Shown: one piece after another, positions 38,099 to 45,808 of the stretch
Numbering within the stretch: the stretch's first letter is position 1
Layout: each line of letters begins with the position of its first letter
Origin: Atopobium minutum
GTDB taxonomy: Bacteria; Actinomycetota; Coriobacteriia; Coriobacteriales; Atopobiaceae
DNA length: 64,000 bases
Assembly (NCBI GenBank): GCA_900105895.1
Contig: FNSH01000001.1
Span: 1,476,501-1,540,500, forward strand
Direction of reading: 5' to 3'
Program-made: the position numbers and the translations under genes
The notes under the pieces: model-generated
What the model was told of the DNA's origin: nothing
Database searches by the model: none
The model's input: the letters and a program-made list of their open reading frames with translations, nothing else

Positions 38099-39043
38099 AT
38101 GGAATCTCAGCAGGGAAAGATTGAGCGTACCGCACGTATTTTCAATCTACAGAAGTACAACATGTATGATGGACCGGGCGTTCGCTCTATGGCTTTTCTC
38201 AAAGGTTGCCCCCTGCGTTGTAAGTGGTGCTCTAATCCAGAAAGTCAGCTGCGGGAACATGAAGTTATGTTCAAGGCTGATAACTGCGTAAATTGTGGTG
38301 CCTGTGCTGCGGTGTGTCCCGTAGCTCTTCATAAGATGGTGGATGGCAAGCATGTGGTAGACCGTAGTGTTCGCTGCACGGGCTGTCGTCAGTGTGAAGA
38401 AGCATGCCTGTATAATGCCCTGCAAATTATGGGAGAAGATTATTCGGTTGATGATCTTGTCTGCTTCTTTGAGCAGGATGAAGACTTTTATCGGATGTCT
38501 GATGGCGGCATTACGCTTTCTGGCGGAGAAGCCCTGGCACAAAGTGAAGCTGTATTGGCCATATGCATGGCAAGCCAAGCAAAGGGATACCACACGGCGG
38601 TTGAGACTTGTGGATATACGCCGCTCAAGACCCTTATGAAGGTGGCTCCATACGTTAACTTGTTTTTGTACGACATCAAACAGATGGATCCTGTCAAACA
38701 TAAGTTTTGGACAGGCGTAAACAATGAGCTCATTCTTTCTAACATCAAGTGGCTGCTTGAAAACGGATATAACGTGCGCGTGCGTATGCCGCTTTTAAAG
38801 GGAGTCAATGATTCCAAAGAAGAGATAGACGCCGTTATTGCCTTCTTTCATCCTTATCGCTATCAAAAAAACTTTGATGGCGTTGATTTGCTGCCCTACC
38901 ACAAATTGGGAGTCGGTAAGTATAAGTCCCTTGGTCGAGATTATGAGATTGAGGGAGATCCATCGCTTACAAATGACGATTTAAATCGCATTGAAACGTG
39001 GATTGAAAGCGCGGATTTCAAAGTCAATCTTGTGAGGCACTAA
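38099..39043 (+). CDS. cutD: Choline TMA-lyase activating enzyme (radical SAM)
   Basis: Radical-SAM activase that generates the glycyl radical on CutC, 314 residues. The SAM-cluster motif is CPLRCKWC (Cx3Cx2C) near the N-terminus. An inserted ferredoxin-like domain follows with two four-Cys sets, CVNCGACAAVCP and CTGCRQCEEAC, as in other glycyl-radical activases. SDGGITLSGGEALAQ and ETCGYTP are typical SAM-binding parts. It lies 54 bases after cutC, as in nearly all choline clusters. Activity requires strict anaerobiosis. Confidence 0.96.
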   Translation: MESQQGKIERTARIFNLQKYNMYDGPGVRSMAFLKGCPLRCKWCSNPESQLREHEVMFKADNCVNCGACAAVCPVALHKMVDGKHVVDRSVRCTGCRQCEEACLYNALQIMGEDYSVDDLVCFFEQDEDFYRMSDGGITLSGGEALAQSEAVLAICMASQAKGYHTAVETCGYTPLKTLMKVAPYVNLFLYDIKQMDPVKHKFWTGVNNELILSNIKWLLENGYNVRVRMPLLKGVNDSKEEIDAVIAFFHPYRYQKNFDGVDLLPYHKLGVGKYKSLGRDYEIEGDPSLTNDDLNRIETWIESADFKVNLVRH

Positions 39044-39047
39044 CGCT

Positions 39048-39386
39048 ATGGAAAAACTCGACCGCATAATTCAGGAGTCTGTTCCAGGAAAGCAAGTAAC
39101 GCTTGCTCATGTTATTGCTTCGCCGGGACCGAGTGTTAATGAGCGAATCGGTGTTGCCGCAGGCGACGCCATTGGCATTCTTACGCTTAGCCCGTCCGAG
39201 ACAGCCATTATTGCAGCGGATGCTGCTGCTAAGGCAGCTCCCGTTGAAATCGGTTTTTTGGATCGTTTTACCGGTTCAGTTGTCATTATGGGTGATGTCC
39301 AAAGCGTTGAGGAATCACTGCATGTTGTGTGTGACATGCTCCATGACCAGCTTGGTTTCTGTGTTGTGGAGGTGACAAAATCCTAA
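39048..39386 (+). CDS. EutS/PduU-type permuted BMC-H shell protein
   Basis: Circularly permuted single-domain BMC protein, 112 residues. It starts with a stretch typical of EutS/PduU (RIIQESVPGKQVTLAHVIASPGPSVNERIG), and the BMC core follows in permuted order (DAIGILTLSPSETAIIAADAAAKAAPVEIGFLDRFTGSVVIMGDVQSVEESLHVV). Such hexamers carry a small beta-barrel plug over the pore. Its stop overlaps the next start (TAATG). Confidence 0.88.
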   Translation: MEKLDRIIQESVPGKQVTLAHVIASPGPSVNERIGVAAGDAIGILTLSPSETAIIAADAAAKAAPVEIGFLDRFTGSVVIMGDVQSVEESLHVVCDMLHDQLGFCVVEVTKS

Positions 39387-39886
39387 TGTCTGACCGCTTT
39401 GTTTTTATAGGTCTTGATGGATCAGGTAAAAGTACGCTTGCCGATATGGTGGAGGGTTGTTCATCTGATCACCGGCATAGAGAAGATTGCTATTACCGTC
39501 CACAGACCCTGGAGATCCCGGGGCATTACGTAGAGAACCACTGGATGCACAACGTCATTCTCATGCTCTTACACAATCAGGCCTGTGCTTTTGTCTTACT
39601 TTTGGATGGAACCACACGACTCTCATACTATTCGAGCGGTTTTGCTAAGGCAACGAGAAAACCTGGCCTGGCTGTGGTTACAAAGTGCGATGTGTTGGAT
39701 GAGGCTCAGCGAGAAGAAGCACGGATGCGCTTGGCCGATGTTGGTTGTCATGAACTGCTCTTCCTTTCTACTAAAACCGGGGAAGGCGTACGTGAATTTA
39801 AGCAATGGGTGGCAAAACAAAAACGAGCTTTGCATCTACCCATGGAACAGAGAGAAAACGAGAGGAGGCAACCATGCACTATATAA
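39386..39886 (+). CDS. eutP: EutP/PduV-like small GTPase-fold protein
   Basis: Ras-like P-loop protein associated with microcompartments, 166 residues. The P-loop is GLDGSGKST; a DxxG-like switch is degenerate (IPGHYVEN); the base-recognition TKCD (TKxD) is present. In other systems EutP/PduV is linked to acetate kinase activity or to positioning compartments in the cell; which applies here is unknown. It overlaps both neighbours (1 and 13 bases), implying coupled translation. Confidence 0.85.
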   Translation: MSDRFVFIGLDGSGKSTLADMVEGCSSDHRHREDCYYRPQTLEIPGHYVENHWMHNVILMLLHNQACAFVLLLDGTTRLSYYSSGFAKATRKPGLAVVTKCDVLDEAQREEARMRLADVGCHELLFLSTKTGEGVREFKQWVAKQKRALHLPMEQRENERRQPCTI

Positions 39887-40515
39887 CAGAAGGGGAGCTG
39901 CGCAGGCAGTATGCGCAAAAACAATTTGATACGTTTCAACTTCCTGCTGGTGCACGTCTTACGCCGAGCGCTCGTCAATTTCTTATTGATTTTAGGATTG
40001 AGTTTGAATCGCTGTATCACAAAAAGAGTGCTGCACCTATGAGTACAAAAACGAATACAAAACCGTGCTCTGCAGACGAGGTTTCTGCGCAAACGCAGGC
40101 GCGTATTGATGATATGCGCATCTTGGGAGCTCGTCTGAGGCTTTTAGCACGTAAGGCCTTGGGTGTTAATAATGAAGCGGCACAGCTTTTAGAGCGTGTG
40201 GGCAGCGCTTGGCAGGAGGGTAAGCTTGCAGACACAGCGTGTTGCCCTGCTGAGCAGGACTGCTCTGGAGAACCACAGACAAAATCTGCTTGTGAAACTA
40301 TTCCCTCGCTTCCTCTGAGCGCCTGCGTTCATCCGCTGTACTTTGAGATGGCTGTTATGTGTGGTGAGTTGCTACGGTTTATCTGCTTTTGGAACAGCGC
40401 GTGTTGTGATGAGCATAAAAGCTCCGATGATTCTTGGATAGCTCAAATGCGCACCGTTTTATCTGCACTTACAAGCTATATGGAGCAGGCAAAGGAGGAG
40501 ACATCCCGTGATTGA
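39874..40515 (+). CDS. EutT/cobalamin-adenosyltransferase-like protein
   Basis: Protein of 213 residues. The N-terminal YITEGELRRQYAQ...LTPSARQFLIDF pattern is that of EutT-type corrinoid adenosyltransferases. The middle is an ~80-residue helical part (RIDDMRILGARLRLLARKALGVNNEAAQLLERVG). The C-terminal part has HPLYFEMAVMCGELLRFICFWNSACC, roughly the EutT His/Cys region but not matching the HX11CCX2C metal motif I would expect. CutC needs no vitamin B12, so a repurposed role is likely. The ATG at 39874 follows AGAGGAGG; the longer frame from 39805 lies inside eutP. Confidence 0.7.
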   Translation: MHYITEGELRRQYAQKQFDTFQLPAGARLTPSARQFLIDFRIEFESLYHKKSAAPMSTKTNTKPCSADEVSAQTQARIDDMRILGARLRLLARKALGVNNEAAQLLERVGSAWQEGKLADTACCPAEQDCSGEPQTKSACETIPSLPLSACVHPLYFEMAVMCGELLRFICFWNSACCDEHKSSDDSWIAQMRTVLSALTSYMEQAKEETSRD

Positions 40516-41356
40516 TACTACGCAAGCAAATACCTTGCTGGATGCCCTCATCAAAACGGTGGATACCCCTCGTACCAATACTGACGGTGAGCTGTACTGT
40601 GGTTTGGATTTGGGTACTGCCTTTATCGTGCTCAGTGTGATAAATGCCCAGGGTGAGCCGGTGGCATGTGCCTACCAGTTTGCCAATGTTGTGCGCGATG
40701 GTCTGGTTGTTGATTACGTAGGTGCGTGTGATATTGCAGCTACGTTAAAGGAAAAGCTAGAAAAAACGCTGGGTTGTGAGCTTATTCACTGTGCAGTTGC
40801 CATTCCTCCAAAAACTGAACAGCTGGATGGAGGTGCCGTTAAAAACGTTGCCGAAAGCACGGGCATGAACGTTGTAGCCGTGTTTGATGAGCCTACAGCT
40901 GCCAATCTTGTTATGAACGTTCAAGAAGGTGCTGTGGTAGATATCGGTGGTGGCACAACCGGCATAGCGCTCTTTGAGAAGGGCAAGGTTGTTGCATGTG
41001 AGGATGAGTCTACGGGAGGCACCCACCTTTCGCTTGTTCTTGCAGGTGCTAAGAATATCTCGTTTGATGACGCCGAACTCTATAAAAGAGATGCTGCTCA
41101 CGCCCGAGAGCTTTTGCCCATTGTTGCCCCTACTATCGACAAGATAAGCTCCATTATCCAAAACGCCTGCCTTGGCCATACGGTTTCTGAAATTATCTTA
41201 GTTGGCGGCACCTGTGAGCTTGAGGGTATTGAGGATCGTATCGAGAAAATCCTGCATATACCCGTACATAAGCCCAATAATCCCATGTTCGTAACACCTC
41301 TGGGCATTGCCTTAGGGTGTCGTTTGCACATGCTTGAGGAGGGTCAGCATGCTTGA
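40508..41356 (+). CDS. eutJ: EutJ-like actin-fold chaperone
   Basis: Actin/Hsp70-fold ATPase of the EutJ family, 282 residues. The phosphate-1 loop GLDLGTAFIVLSVI, connect/phosphate-2 loop VVDIGGGTTGIALF and adenosine loop IILVGGTCELEGIE are clear. Proposed roles are reactivation or chaperoning of lumen enzymes. A GTG start follows AAAGGAGGAGAC and overlaps the previous gene by eight bases. Of normal family length. Confidence 0.9.
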   Translation: MIDTTQANTLLDALIKTVDTPRTNTDGELYCGLDLGTAFIVLSVINAQGEPVACAYQFANVVRDGLVVDYVGACDIAATLKEKLEKTLGCELIHCAVAIPPKTEQLDGGAVKNVAESTGMNVVAVFDEPTAANLVMNVQEGAVVDIGGGTTGIALFEKGKVVACEDESTGGTHLSLVLAGAKNISFDDAELYKRDAAHARELLPIVAPTIDKISSIIQNACLGHTVSEIILVGGTCELEGIEDRIEKILHIPVHKPNNPMFVTPLGIALGCRLHMLEEGQHA

Positions 41357-41654
41357 TGTCAAGATAATCAAAGCTCCCTCCGCTGGAACTATGGCAATCG
41401 TCCGTCAAAGAAGTGGCGCACGCTGGACTGAGGATTTTAAGCCTGCTGCACTCGGTCTTGTTCAGGGAAAACTTATAGAAATGATAGTGGCTAGTGATAT
41501 TGCTGAAAAAACAGCGGGTGTGGTGGTCACTGATATTCGTGGCTCTTGTCCTCAAAACATGGTGATGCTTGCTATTGCTGGTAACACTGCAGAGGTTATG
41601 GCTTGTCTTGCAAGCATTAAGAATGGTGGTGACGACACTCATGATTGTAGGTAA
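41349..41654 (+). CDS. Small BMC-locus protein with BMC-domain-like segment
   Basis: Protein of 101 residues: LDVKIIKAPSAGTMAIVRQRSG..., then VVVTDIRGSCPQNMVMLAIAGNTAEVMACLASIKNG. The second half resembles the end of a BMC fold (a strand, then a nucleotide- or GD-like turn and helix), but the characteristic BMC-H N-terminal GxIETxG is absent. Proteins like it occur in glycyl-radical compartment loci. Possibly an adaptor or unusual shell part. The ATG at 41349 has GAGGAGG six bases upstream and overlaps eutJ by eight bases. Confidence 0.65.
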   Translation: MLDVKIIKAPSAGTMAIVRQRSGARWTEDFKPAALGLVQGKLIEMIVASDIAEKTAGVVVTDIRGSCPQNMVMLAIAGNTAEVMACLASIKNGGDDTHDCR

Positions 41655-41910
41655 GCTCATTGGCTCCATTTGGGCCACGCGCAAGTATGACGAGCTTGAT
41701 GGTATGAAGCTCATGCGTGTAGAAATCCTGGACGAAAACAAAAAAGGTCAGCAGCTTATCTGCGTAGACACCATAAGTGCGGGATGCGGGGACAGGGTTT
41801 TAGTAACCACGGGTAGCGCCGCTTACCACTTTATAAACAAGGCTTTTGATAAAAACGCACCGGTAGATGCGGTTATTGTCGGCATTATTGACGAAGATGT
41901 GACTCTGTAG
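41641..41910 (+). CDS. eutN: EutN/CcmL-type pentameric vertex protein
   Basis: Pentamer-forming BMC-P protein that caps the twelve vertices of the shell, 89 residues. MIVGKLIGSIWATRKYDELDGMKLMRVEIL, then AGCGDRVLVTTGSAA and APVDAVIVGIID are the family landmarks. The ATG at 41641 overlaps the preceding gene by 14 bases; the longer in-frame opening from 41569 lies inside that gene and lacks family sequence. Confidence 0.92.
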   Translation: MIVGKLIGSIWATRKYDELDGMKLMRVEILDENKKGQQLICVDTISAGCGDRVLVTTGSAAYHFINKAFDKNAPVDAVIVGIIDEDVTL

Positions 41911-41923
41911 AAAGGAGAGTGAG

Positions 41924-42805
41924 ATGAGGAAGTTGATTTGCGCTCAGGATGTACTTGCTGCCGCTCAACGGCACGAGAGTCTCGTGGTGGATTCAAACAC
42001 GATAGTCACACCTCAGGCTGCAGATGTTGCTAAAGAGTGTGGCGTAGCTTTGGTAGCTGCTTGCCAAGCTGGCTGTGCTGGTCATGATGATACGCAGACT
42101 GTGTCGGGCGATACAAACCATGAGGCTGCAATATCTCCTGCGGAAATAGAGCGCATCATAACAGCTGCCTTTGATCGGGGTATTTGGAATGAGGAGACCC
42201 TGCATCAGCTTTTGGATAAAAAGCCTCAGGCAGATTTGAACAGCGTGACCGTGGGAGTATCCGGTCGCCATATTCATCTATCCCGTGAGCATCTCGATAG
42301 ATTGTTTGGTAAAGGATACGAGTTAAACGCCATAAAAGAGCTCTCTCAGCCGGGACAATATGCAGCTAAAGAGTGCGTAACACTTGTAGGCCCTAAGGGT
42401 GTTATTCAAAAGGTTCGTGTTTTGGGTCCCACCCGTAAACAGACACAGGTTGAAGTGCTTGCGGGGGACACGTTTAAGCTTGGCATACCGCAGGTGGTTC
42501 GTCTCTCCGGTCATCTTAAGGGCACCCCCGGTATTACGATAGTTGGCCCTCAAGGAACAGTAGTTCTTTCTGAAGGCGTTATTGTTGCCGCACGCCATAT
42601 TCATATGTCTCCTGCCGAAGCGGCTGAGCGTGGCTTGAGCGATGGCCAAATAGTTTCCATACGCTTTGGTGGCGAGCGTGCGGGGCAACTTGACAACGTG
42701 GTTATACGTGCCACAGAGAACTCGGCATTGGATTGTCATATCGACACCGAAGAAGCAAATGCCTTGCATATAGCTAATGGTTCTGTGGTGCAGATTATTA
42801 AGTAG
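41924..42805 (+). CDS. pduL: PduL-type phosphate acyltransferase
   Basis: Phosphotransacylase of the PduL family that converts acetyl-CoA and phosphate into acetyl-phosphate and CoA, recycling CoA in the lumen; 293 residues. Two zinc-binding motifs are visible, SGRHIHLS and AARHIHMS, in the duplicated beta-barrel. The first 90 residues are an extension (LICAQDVLAAAQRHESLVVDSNTIVTPQAADVAKECGVALV) with a linker, resembling the lead segment of EutQ-like compartment proteins and a likely encapsulation element. No acetate kinase gene is in the locus; a housekeeping one would supply ATP. Confidence 0.9.
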   Translation: MRKLICAQDVLAAAQRHESLVVDSNTIVTPQAADVAKECGVALVAACQAGCAGHDDTQTVSGDTNHEAAISPAEIERIITAAFDRGIWNEETLHQLLDKKPQADLNSVTVGVSGRHIHLSREHLDRLFGKGYELNAIKELSQPGQYAAKECVTLVGPKGVIQKVRVLGPTRKQTQVEVLAGDTFKLGIPQVVRLSGHLKGTPGITIVGPQGTVVLSEGVIVAARHIHMSPAEAAERGLSDGQIVSIRFGGERAGQLDNVVIRATENSALDCHIDTEEANALHIANGSVVQIIK

Positions 42806-42846
42806 TGCAACAACGTACAAAGGTACGCAGATAACAGGAGGATAAG

Positions 42847-43134
42847 ATGTCCAACATTACACAGGCACTCGGCATGGTAGAGACTAAGGGTTTGGTTGGA
42901 GCTGTAGAAGCAGCAGATGCCATGGTTAAGGCTGCCAACGTAAGCCTGGTAGGCAAAGAGCTTGTAGGCGGCGGTTTGGTAACCGTTTTTGTACGCGGTG
43001 ATGTGGGTGCTGTTAAGGCAGCTACCGATGCTGGTGCTGCAGCAGCTCAGCGTGTAGGCGAGCTTCTCTCCGTACATGTTATCCCACGTCCTGATGGCAT
43101 GGTTGAGTCCATTTTGCCTAGCGTGGAAGGCTAG
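42847..43134 (+). CDS. BMC-H shell protein, copy 1 of 3 (short form)
   Basis: Canonical hexameric shell protein of 95 residues: [76 protein letters not shown], the EutM/PduA type and probably the major facet protein. CAGGAGGATAAG directly precedes the ATG. It ends LPSVEG. It has no extension, unlike copies 2 and 3. Confidence 0.95.
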   Translation: MSNITQALGMVETKGLVGAVEAADAMVKAANVSLVGKELVGGGLVTVFVRGDVGAVKAATDAGAAAAQRVGELLSVHVIPRPDGMVESILPSVEG

Positions 43135-43151
43135 TTGTCGGAAGGCTCGTT

Positions 43152-43583
43152 ATGGCAAACAAAAAATCTGGCCAAAGTGACGGGAAGCCTCAACATCCTG
43201 CACCTGCGCCATCCCATGATGATTCTGTATCACAAGATACAGCGGTACATATTCAAGCCGAGGCACCCAAGCCTGCGGCAACTAAGGAGGATAAGATGTC
43301 CAACATTACACAGGCACTCGGCATGGTAGAGACTAAGGGTTTGGTTGGAGCTGTAGAAGCAGCAGATGCCATGGTTAAGGCTGCCAACGTAAGCCTGGTA
43401 GGCAAAGAGCTTGTAGGCGGCGGTTTGGTAACCGTTTTTGTACGCGGTGATGTGGGTGCTGTTAAGGCAGCTACCGATGCTGGTGCTGCAGCAGCTCAGC
43501 GTGTAGGCGAGCTTCTCTCCGTACATGTTATCCCACGTCCTGATGGCATGGTTGAGTCCATTTTGCCTAGCGTGGAAGGCTAG
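43152..43583 (+). CDS. BMC-H shell protein, copy 2 with 48-residue N-terminal extension
   Basis: The last 95 residues are identical to copy 1. Ahead of them are 48 residues, mostly polar and disordered-looking with Pro, Ala, Gln, Asp and Lys ([20 protein letters not shown]...[13 protein letters not shown]). The start at 43152 is preceded by GGAAGG. The original short start at 43296 still has AAGGAGGATAAG in front of it, inside the coding frame, so both a 143- and a 95-residue product could be made. The extension could face the lumen or cytosol and recruit cargo; this is an inference. Confidence 0.9.
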   Translation: MANKKSGQSDGKPQHPAPAPSHDDSVSQDTAVHIQAEAPKPAATKEDKMSNITQALGMVETKGLVGAVEAADAMVKAANVSLVGKELVGGGLVTVFVRGDVGAVKAATDAGAAAAQRVGELLSVHVIPRPDGMVESILPSVEG

Positions 43584-43600
43584 TTGTCGGAAGGCTCGTT

Positions 43601-44029
43601 ATGGCAAACAAAAAATCTGGCCAAAGTGACGGGAAGCCTCAACATCCTGCACCTGCGCCATCCCATGATGATTCTGTATCACAAGATACAGCGGTACATA
43701 TTCAAGCCGAGGCACCCAAGCCTGCGGCAACTAAGGAGGATAAGATGTCCAACATTACACAGGCACTCGGCATGGTAGAGACTAAGGGTTTGGTTGGAGC
43801 TGTAGAAGCAGCAGATGCCATGGTTAAGGCTGCCAACGTAAGCCTGGTAGGCAAAGAGCTTGTAGGCGGCGGTTTGGTAACCGTTTTTGTACGCGGTGAT
43901 GTGGGTGCTGTTAAGGCAGCTACCGATGCTGGTGCTGCAGCAGCTCAGCGTGTAGGCGAGCTTCTCTCCGTACATGTTATCCCACGTCCTGATGGCATGG
44001 TTGAGTCCATTTTGCCTGCGGCAAAGTAA
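43601..44029 (+). CDS. BMC-H shell protein, copy 3 with 48-residue N-terminal extension
   Basis: Identical to copy 2 through the extension and BMC domain, but the end is LPAAK rather than LPSVEG (142 residues). The internal ATG at 43745 again has AAGGAGGATAAG before it, allowing internal initiation. The different end suggests this is the original 3' terminus of the gene and that copies 1 and 2 acquired theirs during duplication, though the reverse is possible. Confidence 0.9.
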   Translation: MANKKSGQSDGKPQHPAPAPSHDDSVSQDTAVHIQAEAPKPAATKEDKMSNITQALGMVETKGLVGAVEAADAMVKAANVSLVGKELVGGGLVTVFVRGDVGAVKAATDAGAAAAQRVGELLSVHVIPRPDGMVESILPAAK

Positions 44030-44093
44030 AAAGACAGCGTAAGAAGTCTGCACATCAGATTGCATTCGACTTTCTTTTGCGTAGGACGTCAAC

Positions 44094-45776
44094 ATGAAAA
44101 GAGTTATGATGCAAGAATTCGATTACGATCTCCAAAGCATCCAGGCAGCGCGTGACCTGGCTCGAAAAGGTAAAGTTGCAGCAACTCAGCTTGCATCATA
44201 TACCTGCGAGCAGATCGATGCTATTTTGCGTGCCATGGTTGAGGCTGCAGAGCAAAATGCCGAGGCACTTGCGCAAATGGCTGTAGACGAAACGGGCTTT
44301 GGTAACGTTCACGATAAAATTTATAAAAATCATATGGCCTCTGGTTTGCTTTACGAGCAAATCAAAGATAAGAAGACCATTGGTGTTATCGACGTAGACG
44401 AGAAAAACGAAGTTATTACCATTGCAGAGCCAGTCGGTTTGCTTATGGGCATTACTCCGTCTACCAACCCCACCTCAACGGTACTGTATAAGTCAATAAT
44501 TGCACTTAAGTCCCGTAATGCAATTGTCTTTTCTCCTCATCCTCAGGCTGCTAAATGCACCAATTTGGCCATCCAAATTATGAGCGATGCGGCCGTGAGC
44601 GCTGGTGCTCCTCAAAACTGCATTCAGGGCATTACGCTTTCCAGCATGGCGGCTGCAGAAACACTGATGCATGCACCAGAGATAGACATGATTATTGCTA
44701 CAGGTGGTCCCGCCATGGTGAAGGCTGCCTATAGCTCTGGTAAGCCAGCATTGGGTGTAGGCGCTGGAAATTCTCCTGCGTACATTGAGCGTTCGGCTGA
44801 CGTTCATGCAGCGGTAAAGCGCATAATTGCCTCTAAAACGTTTGATAATGGTACGATTTGCGCTTCTGAGCAAAGTATTATCTGCGAAAGCTGCAACCGT
44901 GATGCCGTTGTTGCTGAGTTCAAGAGCCAGGGCGGATATTTCTTGACCGAAGAAGAGTGCGCGCGCGTGTGCTCCTTACTCTTCCGTAATGGCCACGCTA
45001 TGTGTCCAAAGTTTGTGGGTAGGGATGCTCAAGCCATTGCACACGCTGCAGGTATTGAGGTTCCTAAAGATACCAAGGTACTCATTGGCGAGCAGGGCGG
45101 TGTTGGTGATAAATGGCCGCTTTCCTTTGAGAAGCTCACCTGTGTATTGGCATTTTATACGGTGGAAAATTGGGAAGAAGCGTGTGATCTTTCAATTGCC
45201 CTGTTGCAAAATGGTATTGGTCACACCATGAGCATCCATACAGAGGACAAAACGATTGTGCGTAAGTTCTCTGTTAAGCCTGCCTCACGCATTCTTATCA
45301 ATACGGGTGGCACCCAAGGTGGTACAGGCCTTTCCACTGGTCTTGAAGTAGCTCTTACTCTAGGTTGTGGAACCTGGGGTGGAAGTTCCATCTCTGAAAA
45401 CGTTGGGCCACAGCATCTTATTAATGTAAAGCGTGTAGTAAATGGGCTTATAGAGCCTGATGAGCTTATCGCACATGATAAGATTTTTGCTAAGTATCAC
45501 CCTGAGCTTATAAAGAATTCTGGGGATCACTCAAGCTACCAAGCATCTCAGGCACAGGTTTCTCATACCTCAGCCGTTGATGGCACACATCATGATCTTG
45601 GTATTGAGATGCCTGTGGGACATCAGTCTCCCATTAGCTATTCGCTCGGCTGCAATAGCTGCTCTTCTACGAGCCAACCAGTAACGAGCACAGCCTCATC
45701 CGATGGTGAGATTGGCGTAGACGATCTTAAGAATATGGTTGATGAATTAGTAGCGGCATTTAGAGGCAGTAAGTAA
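44094..45776 (+). CDS. cutF: CoA-acylating acetaldehyde dehydrogenase
   Basis: Lumen enzyme converting acetaldehyde, NAD+ and CoA to acetyl-CoA, 560 residues. The catalytic Cys256 is in KTFDNGTICASEQS; the NAD site includes ATGGPAMVKAAYSSGKPALGVGAGNSPAYIE. The N-terminal DYDLQSIQAARDLARKGK is a candidate encapsulation helix, and the C-terminal GEIGVDDLKNMVDELVAAFRG after a Ser/Thr-rich linker is another amphipathic segment. It should work with the alcohol dehydrogenase at 49210, which reoxidises NADH. The ATG at 44094 has only a weak site (TAGGACG); an ATG at 44106 or 44109 is possible. Confidence 0.92.
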   Translation: MKRVMMQEFDYDLQSIQAARDLARKGKVAATQLASYTCEQIDAILRAMVEAAEQNAEALAQMAVDETGFGNVHDKIYKNHMASGLLYEQIKDKKTIGVIDVDEKNEVITIAEPVGLLMGITPSTNPTSTVLYKSIIALKSRNAIVFSPHPQAAKCTNLAIQIMSDAAVSAGAPQNCIQGITLSSMAAAETLMHAPEIDMIIATGGPAMVKAAYSSGKPALGVGAGNSPAYIERSADVHAAVKRIIASKTFDNGTICASEQSIICESCNRDAVVAEFKSQGGYFLTEEECARVCSLLFRNGHAMCPKFVGRDAQAIAHAAGIEVPKDTKVLIGEQGGVGDKWPLSFEKLTCVLAFYTVENWEEACDLSIALLQNGIGHTMSIHTEDKTIVRKFSVKPASRILINTGGTQGGTGLSTGLEVALTLGCGTWGGSSISENVGPQHLINVKRVVNGLIEPDELIAHDKIFAKYHPELIKNSGDHSSYQASQAQVSHTSAVDGTHHDLGIEMPVGHQSPISYSLGCNSCSSTSQPVTSTASSDGEIGVDDLKNMVDELVAAFRGSK

Positions 45777-45808
45777 AGCGTTCCTCACTAAGACGTACGG
45801 GGTTATGT

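Larger units (their letters stand above)
42836..44017 (+). repeat. 449-bp direct tandem repeat carrying a BMC-H gene (2.6 units)
   Basis: Starts of the repeated ORF body lie at 42847, 43296 and 43745, a spacing of exactly 449 bases. The units read as identical by eye. The first has its own upstream sequence; units two and three include a 144-base segment encoding an N-terminal extension. The last copy diverges at the end into GCCTGCGGCAA, an 11-base sequence also present in the extension, a possible recombination point. Confidence 0.92.

Noticed and set aside
43135..43329. 64-residue frames (also at 43584) between the repeated shell genes
   Set aside because: They are alternative-frame readings of the extension; the BMC-joined frame from 43152 and 43601 has the continuous sense sequence.
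42836..44017. Possibility that the 449-bp array is an insertion sequence or CRISPR-like array
   Set aside because: Units are direct, adjacent, without spacers, terminal inverted repeats or transposase, and each encodes the same shell protein.
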